From the NCBI GenBank assembly GCA_027487555.1, contig JAIYDI010000018.1, positions 124,001 through 188,000 of the forward strand: a DNA stretch of 64,000 nt, read 5' to 3'. Made by a program: the position numbers and the translations under genes. Numbering within the stretch: the stretch's first letter is position 1; each line of letters opens with the position of its first letter. Below, piece by piece: positions 8,375-17,591 of the stretch. The stretch comes from Hyphomicrobiales bacterium (GTDB lineage: Bacteria; Pseudomonadota; Alphaproteobacteria; Rhizobiales; Devosiaceae). The notes beneath the pieces were generated by a model that was not told the origin of the DNA, ran no database searches, and saw only the letters and a program-made list of their open reading frames with translations.

Positions 8375-9322
8375 TTACATCACCTCGCCAAGGCGCTCGG
8401 CCTTGTCGAGATTGTCCTTGGAGATGACGATCGGGGTCAGCAACACCAGCTTTTCGGCCGGTGCGGTCTTGTCCTTCGCATAGGCGACCGCAATGCGGAC
8501 GGCAGTACGGGACTGTTCGCCCGGGAACTGCTCGACAGTGCCGGCGAGCTTGCCGTCGCGCACGGCGGCGAGAGCCTCGGGCAGGGCGTCGAAGCCGAAG
8601 ATCTTCACATCGGTGTAGCCACGTGCGGCGCAGGCTTCCATGGCGCCCAGTGCCATGTCGTCATTGGCGCAGATGATCGCGTCGGGCTTGCCGTTCGCGG
8701 CAAGGCCGGCCTCGGTGACCGAGAGAGCCTGATCGCGGGCGAAATTGGCGGTCTGCTCGAAGATGATCTGGTACTTGTCCTTGACCGCATCTAGGACGTT
8801 GTGAACGCCCTTGTTGCGATCGATGGCGGGACCGGCGCCGGGCTGGCCCTGCAGGTGGAAAATCTTGGCGCCATTGGGGAAGGCATCGACCAGGGCCTGG
8901 GCCTCGGCTTCGCCACCCTTGACGTTGTCGGCACCGACATGGGCGAGAATGCCCTCGACGCCATCGACGCGACGGTCGATGGTGACGACCGGCACGCCAG
9001 CCTGCACCGCCTGCTCGATGGCGGGCGCCAGCGCGTTGACATCAAGCGGCGAGATGACGATGGCGTTGACCTTCTGGACGATGGCTGCCTCGATATCGGC
9101 GGTCTGCTTCGGCGCCGAGTTCTGGCCATCCGATTCGATCAGGTTCACGCCCTGGGCCTCGGCCTCGGCCTTGATTTGGTTGAGCATGTGCACGAAGAAC
9201 GGGAAGCCGAGGCTCGGCACGGAGCCAAGTATGGTCAGCTTGTCCTGGGCGAAAGCCGACGGCGTGGCTGCCGCGAGGGCGCCGAGCGCCACCGACGACA
9301 GCAGAAAACTGCGTCTATCCAT
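8375..9322 (-). CDS. periplasmic sugar-binding protein of the ABC transporter (RbsB-like)
   Basis: Protein of 315 residues. The start at 9322 (MDRRSFLLSS) is supported by GAGGAGG a few bases upstream. Residues 1-25 form a signal peptide ending AFA before QDKL; the RRSF motif after the initiator resembles a twin-arginine-like start, but it could equally be Sec. The mature part is a type I periplasmic-binding fold with the family markers IVISPLDVNALAPAIEQA, VPVVTIDRRVDG and ANDDMALGAMEA. It captures a monosaccharide (ribose, xylose or galactose type; not decidable) and delivers it to the permease. It is the first gene of the operon, with its promoter in the region before purA. Confidence 0.93.
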   Translation of the reverse strand: MDRRSFLLSSVALGALAAATPSAFAQDKLTILGSVPSLGFPFFVHMLNQIKAEAEAQGVNLIESDGQNSAPKQTADIEAAIVQKVNAIVISPLDVNALAPAIEQAVQAGVPVVTIDRRVDGVEGILAHVGADNVKGGEAEAQALVDAFPNGAKIFHLQGQPGAGPAIDRNKGVHNVLDAVKDKYQIIFEQTANFARDQALSVTEAGLAANGKPDAIICANDDMALGAMEACAARGYTDVKIFGFDALPEALAAVRDGKLAGTVEQFPGEQSRTAVRIAVAYAKDKTAPAEKLVLLTPIVISKDNLDKAERLGEVM

Positions 9323-9676
9323 AGTCTTATCCTCCTCATGGGGCATGCGTTCTTGAAGCCGCTATGCTGGGGTGACGGTAGGGGAGTTCCCCGAAAGGCG
9401 CAAGCACTGACATGTTAGCATATTGCTGCATCCCGCCAAAGTGACAGGTTTCCGCGTAAACCTGCGGCGCAGGCGCGCATAGGCGCCCTCGGAGGGGTGG
9501 TTGAGCATTTGTCATATGCGGCGGGTTGGTTTATTGGACTTCCGCAACTGCCACCGCTTCGCATCCGGGCAAGAGACCCGGCCGGTAGTTGCGCCGAACA
9601 TGGACAAGGTCTTGCCGCCCGACGCAGCCAGCGCTCGCCGCTGGCAGAGGCCGGCTGAAACAGGGCAATTCGCGCA
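9323..9676. other. divergent promoter region between the sugar transporter operon and purA
   Basis: No gene is recognised in these 354 bases. They must contain both the transporter promoter and the purA promoter. A hairpin (CAGGTTT with AAACCTG) lies at 9444-9463. The first 100 bases are relatively AT-rich. No known riboswitch was recognised. Confidence 0.4.
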
Positions 9677-10966
9677 ATGGCAAATGTGATCGTCGTCGGC
9701 AGCCAGTGGGGTGACGAAGGCAAGGGCAAGATCGTCGACTGGCTGAGCGAGCGCGCCGATGTGGTGGTGCGCTATCAGGGCGGCCACAATGCCGGGCACA
9801 CGCTCGTGATTGACGGGGTGAGCTACAAGCTGGCGCTGCTGCCATCGGGCGTGGTGCGCGGCAAGCTCTCGGTGATCGGCAATGGCGTGGTGGTCGATCC
9901 GCATCACTTCGTGGCCGAAGTCGAAAAACTGGCCGGGCAGGGCGTCAAGGTGACGCCGGACATCCTGAAGATCGCCGACAATGCGCCGCTGATCCTCAGC
10001 CTCCATCGCGAACTCGATGCGGTACGCGAGAACGGCAATTCGGGCCTCAAGATCGGCACCACCAAGCGCGGCATCGGCCCCGCCTACGAAGACAAGGTGG
10101 GCCGGCGCGCCATCCGCGTGTGCGACCTCGCGGAACCCGAGACACTGCTGCCCAAGATCGAGCGGCTATTGGCGCACCACAATGCGCTGCGCCGCGGCAT
10201 GGGCATGGCCGAGCTTTCCGCCGAGGCCATCGAGACCGAATTGCTCGAAGTAGCCGACAAGATCGCGCCCTATGTCACGCAGGTCTGGCGGCTGCTCGAC
10301 GAGAAACGCAGGGCTGGCGACCGAATCCTGTTCGAAGGGGCGCAGGGCGCGCTGCTTGACAATGACCACGGCACCTATCCGTTCGTGACCTCGTCGAATA
10401 CCGTGGCGGGGCAGGCGGCGGCCGGCTCGGGCCTCGGGCCGACGGCGATCGGGTACGTGCTGGGCATCACCAAGGCCTACACGACTCGCGTCGGTGAAGG
10501 ACCGTTCCCCTGCGAATTGTTCGACGATATCGGCCGGCATCTCTCCACGGTGGGCCGCGAAGTGGGCGTCAATACGGGGCGTCCGCGTCGCTGTGGCTGG
10601 TTTGATGCGGTGCTGGTGCGCCAGACGGTGAGAACCTCGGGGATAAACGGCATCGCGCTGACGAAACTGGATGTTCTCGACGGCCTGAAAGAGATCAAGG
10701 TATGTGTCGGTTACGAGCTCGACGGTCAAAAAATTGACTACTTGCCCGCCTCAATGGGGGCACAAGCGCGTGTTACGCCGATCTATGAAACGCTCGAAGG
10801 ATGGTCTGAAACTACTGCGGGGGCGAGAAGCTGGGCGGAGTTGCCGGCACAGGCGATCAAGTATGTTCGCTACATCGAGGAACTGATCGGGGCGCCGGTG
10901 GCCATGCTGTCGACGAGCCCGGAACGACTCGATACGATCCTGGTGCAGGACCCGTTCCAAGACTGA
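9677..10966 (+). CDS. purA: adenylosuccinate synthetase
   Basis: Protein of 429 residues, normal for PurA. It condenses IMP with aspartate using GTP, the first committed step to AMP, in the cytoplasm. The N-terminal [20 protein letters not shown] is the P-loop signature, followed by [11 protein letters not shown], and [12 protein letters not shown] near residue 132 carries the conserved IMP-binding segment. The C-terminal half has GEGPFPCEL and [13 protein letters not shown], also typical. The start at 9677 matches the family start ([10 protein letters not shown]). The following gene begins 47 bases after the stop codon and is probably co-transcribed. In some relatives purA lies close to serCA; here other genes intervene. 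Confidence 0.98.
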   Translation: MANVIVVGSQWGDEGKGKIVDWLSERADVVVRYQGGHNAGHTLVIDGVSYKLALLPSGVVRGKLSVIGNGVVVDPHHFVAEVEKLAGQGVKVTPDILKIADNAPLILSLHRELDAVRENGNSGLKIGTTKRGIGPAYEDKVGRRAIRVCDLAEPETLLPKIERLLAHHNALRRGMGMAELSAEAIETELLEVADKIAPYVTQVWRLLDEKRRAGDRILFEGAQGALLDNDHGTYPFVTSSNTVAGQAAAGSGLGPTAIGYVLGITKAYTTRVGEGPFPCELFDDIGRHLSTVGREVGVNTGRPRRCGWFDAVLVRQTVRTSGINGIALTKLDVLDGLKEIKVCVGYELDGQKIDYLPASMGAQARVTPIYETLEGWSETTAGARSWAELPAQAIKYVRYIEELIGAPVAMLSTSPERLDTILVQDPFQD

Positions 10967-11013
10967 GCGAACTTGGCTACAAAGCTCCCCACACAGCGGG
11001 TGTCGAATAAGGC

Positions 11014-13332
11014 ATGGCGGATTACAAAGAGCTGTTACGCAGGGCGGTAGAAGCACTGCCCGAGAACAACGGCGCCGCGCGGCGCGCGGTCTACGAGAAG
11101 GCGCGAGCCGCTCTCGTCGGGCAATTGCGCGCCATAAATCCGCCGCTCGCCGCGCGCGACATCACCGCGCATCGCCTGCAGCTTGAAGATTGCATCCGTC
11201 AGGTGGAGCAGGAAGCGAGCGAGGCGGTGATCGCCGGCCTCGGCAGTGCCCGCGAGGAAAGTCCGCCGCCGCCGCCCGTCTATTTCGAGCCGCCGGCCAA
11301 GAAGGTGCCGACCGGGGTGGCCAAGCCCGTGGCGAAGCCACCGCTGGCAGCGACCCCGGCGAAGGAGCCGCCAAAACCCTTGCCGGCGGGGGCATCGATC
11401 GAAGAAATCATCGCTGCCGCCAATGCCGAGCATGTCGAGGCAGCCCCGGACCAGACGCGCAGCGTGAGCCGGCCCGATGCCAAGCCGGCCGGCAAACCGG
11501 TGCCGAAGCTGGTGCAGGCGCCCGCCGCCCGTGCTCCAGAGGCCAAGGTGGCGAAGCGACCGGAGCCGCCGAAGCCCGAGTCAGAACCCGACTATGCCGA
11601 GGCGCTGGAGGATGAGCACGAGACGCTGATTCCGGACGAGCCGATCGAGGTTGCGCCCCGCGCAGTTCCCGAAAGGGCGCCGCAGCCAGCGTTGCGGGAG
11701 CCGGTCAAGCCGACGCCGACTGCGCCGACCGGCCGGCCGCTGCCCTCCATCGTGGCGCGCGCCGAGGCGGCGAAACGCGGCGGTGCACCCGCCCCTGCGG
11801 TCGGCGCGCCCATAGATGGTGCGCGCCGTGGCCCGAGTATCGAGCCCAGGCGCGATGTCGCCGCCGCGCGGATCGAGAGCGGTCCGCGGTCTGGTCCGGC
11901 GTTCCAGCCACGCGCGGCGGCGGCCCAGCCGGCCGTGGACTATGAAGACGACGTGCTGACGGCGATGAGCGCAGTGCGTGAGGTAGACGTCGAAACGGAG
12001 CCTGTCTCGCTCGACCCGCAGGGCGCAATCGACCGCGCCATCGCGACGCTCGATCGCGAGGCCCGGGCCGACGCGGATGCCGAGAGCGAGGGAATGAATG
12101 GCCGCGATATCGAGGCAGCGCTCTCGGCGCCACTCGATGATCGTTCGGTTCTGAAGAAGCCGGTGCGAAAGCCGCGCCCTGCCGAAGACGACGAGCCGGA
12201 ACCGCGCCCGCGGCGCGCCGATGCACCGAAGGTGGGCCGGACGGGCCGCGACGAAAAGCCGGCGAAGCCTGCCAAGGCCGCGGCGTTCGCGCCATCGGCG
12301 AAAGTGCGGCCGCAGGGCAAGCGCAACCTGGCGCTCGAGGCCGATAGCGGCTTCCCCCGGGCGCGTGAAGAGCGCCGGGGCATTTCGGCGGTGACGATCT
12401 TCCTCCTCGTGTTTGCCGTGTTGCTGGTGGGCGCTGGCGGCGCCGGGTTCTGGGCGTGGCGCGAGGGCTACATCAACCTCGACCAGATGTTCGGGCGCGG
12501 GGCGGCGACAGAGACGGCCGCGGCTGCCGCGACCGCGCCGGCTCTATCGGCAAGTGCCGAAGCCCCGGCAACCGGACCGGGCAATACGGCGGCACCAACC
12601 GAGCCCGTGCAATCGAATGTCGAGCTGAAACAGGAAACACGCCTCGGCGCGGACCCAAGCGTGGCGGCGAGCCAGTCGGCGGCGTTGCCGCTGCAAGACC
12701 CGAGCAAGACGGATTCGCGGCTGGCGTCGGCCGGTGAAACGGCAGTCGATGCGGCCGCTGCGGCTGCGGTCGACCCGGCAGTCGCAGATGGTAGCCAGTC
12801 GCTGCTGCTCGAGGCGCAATCGAATGGCACGACAGGGGCGGTGCCCTATTCGGGCACGGTGGAGTGGACGCAGGGCAAGGATGAGATGGGCCTGCCGACG
12901 CTGATCGCCAAAGCCAATATCCCGGCGCGCAACCTCGCCGTCGACGTGCTGATCCGCAAGAATTCCGACCCGAGCCTGCCGGCGAGCCACCTGATGGAGG
13001 TGAATTTCCGGGTGAACGACGCGTTCGTGGGCGGGTCGATCGCCGGGCTGCCGGGCGTGCTGCTGAAGAACGAGGAACTCGTGCAGGGGACGCCACTGGT
13101 GGGCGCCTCGGCACGTGTCGTCGGCAACTCGTTCCTGTTTGCGCTGAGCGCGCGGCCCGAGGACATCGCGGCCAATGCCAAGCTGTTGACCGACCGCAAG
13201 TGGATGGATCTGGCGCTGATCTATGCCACCGGGCAGCGCGCGATCATCACGCTCGAAAAGGACGATCAGGCGACCTCGATGTTCAACGAAGTGCTGGCCG
13301 AGTGGGGCAGCAAGACCGCGGCGACGCAGTAA
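11014..13332 (+). CDS. large single-pass membrane protein with Pro/Ala-rich linker, unknown function
   Basis: Protein of 772 residues. Residues 1-75 form a compact, probably helical domain (YKELLRRAVEALPENNGAAR, then AARDITAHRLQLEDCIRQVEQ). Residues about 80-450 are low-complexity Pro, Ala, Lys, Arg and Glu, and likely disordered. One hydrophobic helix at about 456-480 is preceded by EERRG. A second Ala/Thr/Ser-rich stretch leads to a folded C-terminal domain (about 600-772) with alternating beta strands. The expected topology is N-terminus in the cytoplasm and C-terminal domain in the periplasm. I recall similar proteins beside purA in Hyphomicrobiales but no assigned function. A role linking cytoplasm and envelope is only a guess. 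Confidence 0.85.
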   Translation: MADYKELLRRAVEALPENNGAARRAVYEKARAALVGQLRAINPPLAARDITAHRLQLEDCIRQVEQEASEAVIAGLGSAREESPPPPPVYFEPPAKKVPTGVAKPVAKPPLAATPAKEPPKPLPAGASIEEIIAAANAEHVEAAPDQTRSVSRPDAKPAGKPVPKLVQAPAARAPEAKVAKRPEPPKPESEPDYAEALEDEHETLIPDEPIEVAPRAVPERAPQPALREPVKPTPTAPTGRPLPSIVARAEAAKRGGAPAPAVGAPIDGARRGPSIEPRRDVAAARIESGPRSGPAFQPRAAAAQPAVDYEDDVLTAMSAVREVDVETEPVSLDPQGAIDRAIATLDREARADADAESEGMNGRDIEAALSAPLDDRSVLKKPVRKPRPAEDDEPEPRPRRADAPKVGRTGRDEKPAKPAKAAAFAPSAKVRPQGKRNLALEADSGFPRAREERRGISAVTIFLLVFAVLLVGAGGAGFWAWREGYINLDQMFGRGAATETAAAAATAPALSASAEAPATGPGNTAAPTEPVQSNVELKQETRLGADPSVAASQSAALPLQDPSKTDSRLASAGETAVDAAAAAAVDPAVADGSQSLLLEAQSNGTTGAVPYSGTVEWTQGKDEMGLPTLIAKANIPARNLAVDVLIRKNSDPSLPASHLMEVNFRVNDAFVGGSIAGLPGVLLKNEELVQGTPLVGASARVVGNSFLFALSARPEDIAANAKLLTDRKWMDLALIYATGQRAIITLEKDDQATSMFNEVLAEWGSKTAATQ

Positions 13333-13412
13333 TGGCGTGAGGGGCGCAGACTGAGGGAGCGGGAGGTGGAATTCCGACTGAGAGCGTTCCTGTCTGCAGC
13401 CTTTAAAATCCG

Positions 13413-14054
13413 CTACTCGACCAGCCCAAGCTCCCCATCCGCGAGCACGTAACGGCGGGTTGCGAGGGCGGCGATGTCATCCTGGTGGTGGCTGACGAGC
13501 AGGGTGATCCAGTTGCGGGCGCGGGTGAGGCGGTAGACGAGATCGCGCACATCGCGCCGCGTGACATCATCGAGTGCGGAGAATGGCTCGTCGAGCAGCA
13601 GCACCGGCCTGTTGCGCAACAGAGTGCGGGCGAGCGCGACGCGCTGCTGTTCGCCCCCGGAGAGGGTGCCGGCGCGCTGGGCGGCGACCTGCGGCAAGCC
13701 GACTTCGGCCAGCGCGGCGGCGATGCGCGTATCCCGATCCGCTCGCGGCGTAGCGGCGGGGAGGCCGAGGGCGAGGTTCGCGGCGGCGCTCAGGTGTTCG
13801 AACAGCGAATCCGACTGGAAGAGGATCGACACCGGCCGCGCCTCGGGCGGGAGCGGCAGGAGATCGCGGCCATCGAGATCGAGCGCACCAGAATGCGGCA
13901 CGAGGAAACCCGCGACGAGATCGAGCAGCGTAGATTTGCCGGAGCCACTCGATCCGGAGACAGCGGTGATCTCGCCCGGCACCGCCGTGAAGCTGAAGCG
14001 GTAGGCAAGATGACGCTCGGGCCGGGTGAAGGTGAGGTCAGCGGCTGCAAGCAT
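13413..14054 (-). CDS. thiQ: thiamine ABC transporter ATP-binding protein
   Basis: Protein of 213 residues, short as usual for ThiQ. Walker A is GSSGSGKST (residues 34-42), the ABC signature is LSGGEQQRVALART, and Walker B is PVLLLDEPFSALD, followed by a switch histidine in LLVSHHQDD. It hydrolyses ATP to drive import of thiamine or thiamine phosphates through ThiP. The start at 14054 (MLAAADLTF) is chosen because it begins the conserved domain; the coding frame overlaps the end of thiP by 17 bases, so the genes are translationally linked. It is the last gene of the riboswitch-controlled thiB-thiP-thiQ operon. Confidence 0.93.
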   Translation of the reverse strand: MLAAADLTFTRPERHLAYRFSFTAVPGEITAVSGSSGSGKSTLLDLVAGFLVPHSGALDLDGRDLLPLPPEARPVSILFQSDSLFEHLSAAANLALGLPAATPRADRDTRIAAALAEVGLPQVAAQRAGTLSGGEQQRVALARTLLRNRPVLLLDEPFSALDDVTRRDVRDLVYRLTRARNWITLLVSHHQDDIAALATRRYVLADGELGLVE

Positions 14055-15660
14055 GGCCAAGCCTTTCGAAAAGAAGAGGCAGCAGCGTGAAGGCCGCGAC
14101 CGAGAGCAGCAGCATGAGCGCCGCGATGGCGCCGGCATCGGCGCTGCGATAGGCACCGAGGCTGCGATACATCAGCATGGGGAGGGTGGTGATCTCCTCG
14201 GTGCCGAAGAGCGAGATGACGCCGAGATCGCCCAGCGAAAAGCAGAAGCCGAGTGCGAGCACGACGCCGATATCGCGGGCGAGCAGCGGCCATTCGACGG
14301 CGGTGAACTGCCGGAGGCCCCCGAGGCCAAGCGCGCGGATCAGCTTGCCGCGGGTCGTGGCGATGGCCTCGAGTGGCGGAGCAAGCGTGGCAAGCGCGAA
14401 TGGCAGCGCGAGGAGGCTGTTGGCGAGGATGACGACGGGGAGGGCCAGCGCGCCGGGCGGAATGCCGAAGCCGCGCACCAGGAGGAAGAAGCCTAGCGCG
14501 AGCACGACGGAGGGGACGGCGAGATAGGCGTTGGCCGACAGGCCAAGGCCGACGCGCGCGGCGGAGCTTTGGGTCGCGCTGCGGGCCGCGGCGACCGCGA
14601 AGGCGAGGACGAGGCTGAGGCTGGATGCGCAGACACCGATGAGGAGGCTGGTGACGAGGCTTTGCCAGAAGCTCGCGCGGCTCAGGAGCGGGGGCAGGGC
14701 GGCGCCGAGGCCATCGATGAGCACGGCCAGCAGCGGCAATCCAAAGCCGACGATGCCGAGGATGAGCACGGCAACGGCGGCGAGCCGGGCGGGCCCGTGC
14801 TCGCGCCAGAGGGGGACGGCGCTGCCGGTCAGGCGGCTCGGGACGGGGGCGAAGCCCGCAGCCAGCCCCAGGACAAGGGCGCAGAGCGCAACCTGCACCA
14901 GCGCGAGGCGGACGGCGCCGAGCAGATCGAAATCGAGCCGGACGGCGGAATAGATCGCGACTTCGAGCGTCTGGTTGGCAGGGCCGCCGCCAAGCATCAG
15001 CACAATGGGGAAGCTGGTGAAGGCGAGGAGGAAGATGATGGCGCCGAGGCCGGGCAGCGACGGGCGGATGGCGGGCCAGTCGATGAGGCGGAAGCGCTGT
15101 AGTGCCGTGAGCCCGAGGCTCTGGCCAGTCTTCAGCCGGGCGGCGGGGATGGTTTCGAGGCGGGCGAGGAGGATGCGCGCGGCGAAGCTTGCGTCGAGCA
15201 CGACATGGGCGAGGAGAATGCCGAAAAGCCCGAAGAGCGGCAGATCGAGCGGGCCGCCGGTGACGGAGGACCAGAGCGCGCTGGCCCAGCCGGCGCGGCC
15301 CCACACGGCGATGAGACCAAAGGCGACGACGAGGCCCGGGGTGACGATGGCGGCGGAAAAGAGTCCGATGACCAGCGGACGAAAGGGAAAATCGAGCCGG
15401 TTCAGCGCCCAGGCGAGCGCGGTGCCGACGCCGAGCGAGAGGAGCGTGGTGAGCCCGGCCTGTGTGGCGGTCATCACCACGAGGCGCAGGATATCGACGC
15501 GCGAACTCGTGCCCGCTGGCGCGGCCTCGGCGAGGATGGACCAGAACACCAGCGCGATGACGCAGAGGATGCCGAGCGCCACGCCCGCCCCGGCCATAAG
15601 CCGGAACGGGCGCGGCGGACGCGCAGAGGGGCCGCTACTGAAGCGCGGCAAGCGCGGCAT
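14038..15660 (-). CDS. thiP: thiamine ABC transporter permease
   Basis: Protein of 540 residues with about twelve membrane helices in two homologous halves, as expected for ThiP, where both permease halves are fused. Each half carries an EAA-type cytoplasmic loop (for example ARLETIPAARLKTGQSLGL and APPLEAIATTRGKLIRALGLGG) that contacts the ATPase. It overlaps thiB by 26 bases at its 5' end and thiQ by 17 bases at its 3' end. This tight packing indicates a single message under the TPP riboswitch. It forms the channel for thiamine, thiamine phosphate or thiamine diphosphate delivered by ThiB. Confidence 0.94.
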   Translation of the reverse strand: MPRLPRFSSGPSARPPRPFRLMAGAGVALGILCVIALVFWSILAEAAPAGTSSRVDILRLVVMTATQAGLTTLLSLGVGTALAWALNRLDFPFRPLVIGLFSAAIVTPGLVVAFGLIAVWGRAGWASALWSSVTGGPLDLPLFGLFGILLAHVVLDASFAARILLARLETIPAARLKTGQSLGLTALQRFRLIDWPAIRPSLPGLGAIIFLLAFTSFPIVLMLGGGPANQTLEVAIYSAVRLDFDLLGAVRLALVQVALCALVLGLAAGFAPVPSRLTGSAVPLWREHGPARLAAVAVLILGIVGFGLPLLAVLIDGLGAALPPLLSRASFWQSLVTSLLIGVCASSLSLVLAFAVAAARSATQSSAARVGLGLSANAYLAVPSVVLALGFFLLVRGFGIPPGALALPVVILANSLLALPFALATLAPPLEAIATTRGKLIRALGLGGLRQFTAVEWPLLARDIGVVLALGFCFSLGDLGVISLFGTEEITTLPMLMYRSLGAYRSADAGAIAALMLLLSVAAFTLLPLLFERLGHACSR

Positions 15661-16633
15661 CGACCCAGTCCCGGCTCTTGGCAGCGATGGTCGCCTCGTC
15701 GATTGTCAGCACCTTTTCGGGCGGTGTGCCGAAGGCGGCCGGCAGATCGGCCCCCAGATCGATAACCGGGTACATCCAGTTGGTGGTGGGGATGACCTTC
15801 TGTGCATCGACCGACATCAGGTAGGCAAGGAAGGCCTTGCCGAGCTCTGGCTGCTGCGATGATTTCAGCAGGCCCGCGACCTCAACCTGCGGCACGAAGC
15901 CCTCGGAGAAAGGCGCGAAGGCGTAATTCGGATTGTTCTCGGCGACGGCGTGGTAGGCCGGCGAGGTGGTGTAGGAGAGCACCATGTCGGCCTCGCCCTT
16001 GAGGAACAGGTCGTACGACTCGGACCAGCCCTTGGTGACGGTTAGGATATGGGGCTTCAACCCCGCCCAGATTTCGGGCGCGCGATCGCCATAGGCGGCC
16101 GCGATCCAGAAGACGAGGCCGAGGCCAGGGGTTGAGGAGCGCGGATCTTGGATGACGATCTTGAAGCTGTCGGGCTTCGCAATCAGCGCCTCGAAGGAGA
16201 TCGGCGGGCTCGGCAGCTTTTGCTTGTTGTAGACGAAGGCGAAATAGCCGTAGTCGAACGGGATGAAGGTCGGGTCCGTCCAGTCGAGCTCGAGGCCCGT
16301 GGGCGCAAGGCCGTGACTGGCGAAGAGCCCGGTCGAGCGAGCCTCGCCGGCAGTGGCGGTATCGAGGCCCACCAGCACATCGGCGCGGGTGGTTGTGCCT
16401 TCGAGCTGCACCTTGCGCAGGGTCGAGATGGCATCCTCGGCGCTGGTGAAATTGACCGTGCAACCGCAGGTCTTTTCGAAGCCCTGCTTGAGCGCGGGGC
16501 CGGGCCCCCACTCGGCGGCAAAGGAATCATATGTGTAGACCTCGAGCACCGGCTTGTCGGTGGCGAGGGAGGCTGCAAGGGGCGCGAAGACGGTAGCAAA
16601 AGCCGCCAACGCGAAGAGGCGAACCGAGTGCAT
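15635..16633 (-). CDS. thiB: periplasmic thiamine-binding protein
   Basis: Protein of 332 residues with an N-terminal signal peptide (about residues 1-24, ending LAASLATD). The mature part starts VLEVYTYDSFAAEWGPGPAL, a hallmark of the ThiB/TbpA family, followed by CGCTVNF and LRKVQLEGTTTRADVLVGLD. It binds thiamine and its phosphates in the periplasm. The start at 16633 is the ATG giving MHSVRLF; a TTG six bases upstream is in frame. GAAGGAC upstream is a possible ribosome site. First gene of the operon and directly downstream of the TPP riboswitch, so thiamine diphosphate should repress it. Confidence 0.94.
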   Translation of the reverse strand: MHSVRLFALAAFATVFAPLAASLATDKPVLEVYTYDSFAAEWGPGPALKQGFEKTCGCTVNFTSAEDAISTLRKVQLEGTTTRADVLVGLDTATAGEARSTGLFASHGLAPTGLELDWTDPTFIPFDYGYFAFVYNKQKLPSPPISFEALIAKPDSFKIVIQDPRSSTPGLGLVFWIAAAYGDRAPEIWAGLKPHILTVTKGWSESYDLFLKGEADMVLSYTTSPAYHAVAENNPNYAFAPFSEGFVPQVEVAGLLKSSQQPELGKAFLAYLMSVDAQKVIPTTNWMYPVIDLGADLPAAFGTPPEKVLTIDEATIAAKSRDWVDAALAALQ

Positions 16634-16689
16634 CGGCAAAGTCCTTCGTGTCGAGGGCCATGTGGAATGAAAGGAGCAGATTTGGCTAA

Positions 16690-16707
16690 GGACGCAGTTA
16701 TGCGTCC
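16690..16707 (-). promoter_or_regulatory. stem-loop between TPP riboswitch and thiB
   Basis: GGACGCA and TGCGTCC form a perfect seven-base stem around TAAC on the minus-strand transcript, immediately after the riboswitch and about 57 bases before the thiB start. It lacks a strong U-run, so it may be part of the expression platform rather than a plain terminator. Confidence 0.5.
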
Positions 16708-16715
16708 TTGCCTTC

Positions 16716-16806
16716 TCGAACTTCCTCCGCCAGCATGACCTGGTTCAGGTTCAATGGGTGTTTCTCAGCTCCGGAAAATCCGGAGCACCCCAGCGAGACA
16801 TCCGAC
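16716..16806 (-). promoter_or_regulatory. TPP (THI-box) riboswitch
   Basis: Read on the minus strand, the region shows the conserved TPP aptamer elements in order: CTGGGGTGCTCCGG, the P3 helix arm, GCTGAGA followed by AACACCCATTGAACCTGA, and CATGCTGGCGGAGGAAG. These match the thiamine diphosphate-sensing aptamer that represses thiamine genes. It precedes the thiBPQ importer, a known target. On the opposite strand the DNA must also serve as the promoter or leader of the divergent thiamine diphosphokinase gene. Confidence 0.95.
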
Positions 16807-16828
16807 TATTAGTCAGAGTTTCCCCGCC

Positions 16829-17515
16829 GTGCAAGCGCGCGCCAATCAGCATACCGTCGCAGTTTTCGAGGATCTGCTCGTCGTCGTGGGCGGTGGAACG
16901 GTCGACAGGACCCTGTTGGCCGAACTCTATGCCTCGGGCGGGCACCTCGTGGCGGCCGACGGCGGGGCGGACCAGATCGTCGCGGCGGGGCTCAAGCCCG
17001 AGATGATCATCGGGGATTTCGACTCGCTCAAGGATCCGTTCGCCTGGCTGGGCAAGACCCGACTCATGCAGATCAAGGAGCAGGAAACTACCGATTTCGA
17101 GAAGGTGCTCTATTCGACCCGTGCGCCCTTGACGGTGGCGCTTGGCATGACCGGTGGGCGCTTCGACCATACGCTCGCGGCGCTCGACGTGGTGACGCGC
17201 TACGCGACGCGGCGGAAGCTGATCCTTGTCGATGCGGAAGACGTCGCGGTGGCGTTGACGGAGCAGTTCAGCTTCACGGTGGCGCCGGCGGAACGCGTGT
17301 CGATCCACCCATTGGCGCCGGTGAATTTCTGGCGCTCGGACGGGCTGAAATATCCGCTCGATGCGGTGAAGCTGGCGCCGGGGCTGCGCACGGGGACGTC
17401 GAATGAAGCGCTGGACGGGCCGTTCACCATCGTACCCGAGGAGGGCATCCACGCGCCGTATCTGCTGATCCTGCCGCGGCACCACCTGATGGGGCTGATC
17501 GAAGCGCTGCTGTGA
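16829..17515 (+). CDS. thiN: thiamine diphosphokinase
   Basis: Protein of about 228 residues that transfers diphosphate from ATP to thiamine, giving the active cofactor TPP. It shows the family's VVVGGGTVD, HLVAADGGADQIVAAGLKP, IIGDFDSL and ETTDFEKVL motifs and the central GMTGGRFDHTLAAL, and ends with a beta-rich thiamine-binding half. The start is uncertain: GTG at 16829 begins just before the conserved domain. The same frame is open to an ATG at 16754, but that would translate antisense to the riboswitch. It diverges from the thiBPQ operon, so imported thiamine and its activation are neighbours, and its product is the riboswitch ligand. Confidence 0.88.
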   Translation: MQARANQHTVAVFEDLLVVVGGGTVDRTLLAELYASGGHLVAADGGADQIVAAGLKPEMIIGDFDSLKDPFAWLGKTRLMQIKEQETTDFEKVLYSTRAPLTVALGMTGGRFDHTLAALDVVTRYATRRKLILVDAEDVAVALTEQFSFTVAPAERVSIHPLAPVNFWRSDGLKYPLDAVKLAPGLRTGTSNEALDGPFTIVPEEGIHAPYLLILPRHHLMGLIEALL

Positions 17516-17521
17516 GGGGGC

Positions 17522-17591
17522 AATCGGCAGTCGGGAATTGGCAGTCGGGAAGTGGGATGTAGGAAGTAGGAACTAGGAATTAGGAATTAGG
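17522..17591 (+). repeat. heptad tandem tract, ten units
   Basis: Ten consecutive seven-base units of the form AANTNGG (AATCGGC, AGTCGGG, AATTGGC, AGTCGGG, AAGTGGG, ATGTAGG, AAGTAGG, AACTAGG, AATTAGG, AATTAGG) start seven bases after the thiN stop codon. It is the longest of the six period-7 tracts in the window. Confidence 0.8.

Noticed and set aside
9501-9689. Short plus-strand open frame just before purA
   Set aside because: It overlaps the purA start in another frame and has no ribosome site or recognisable product.
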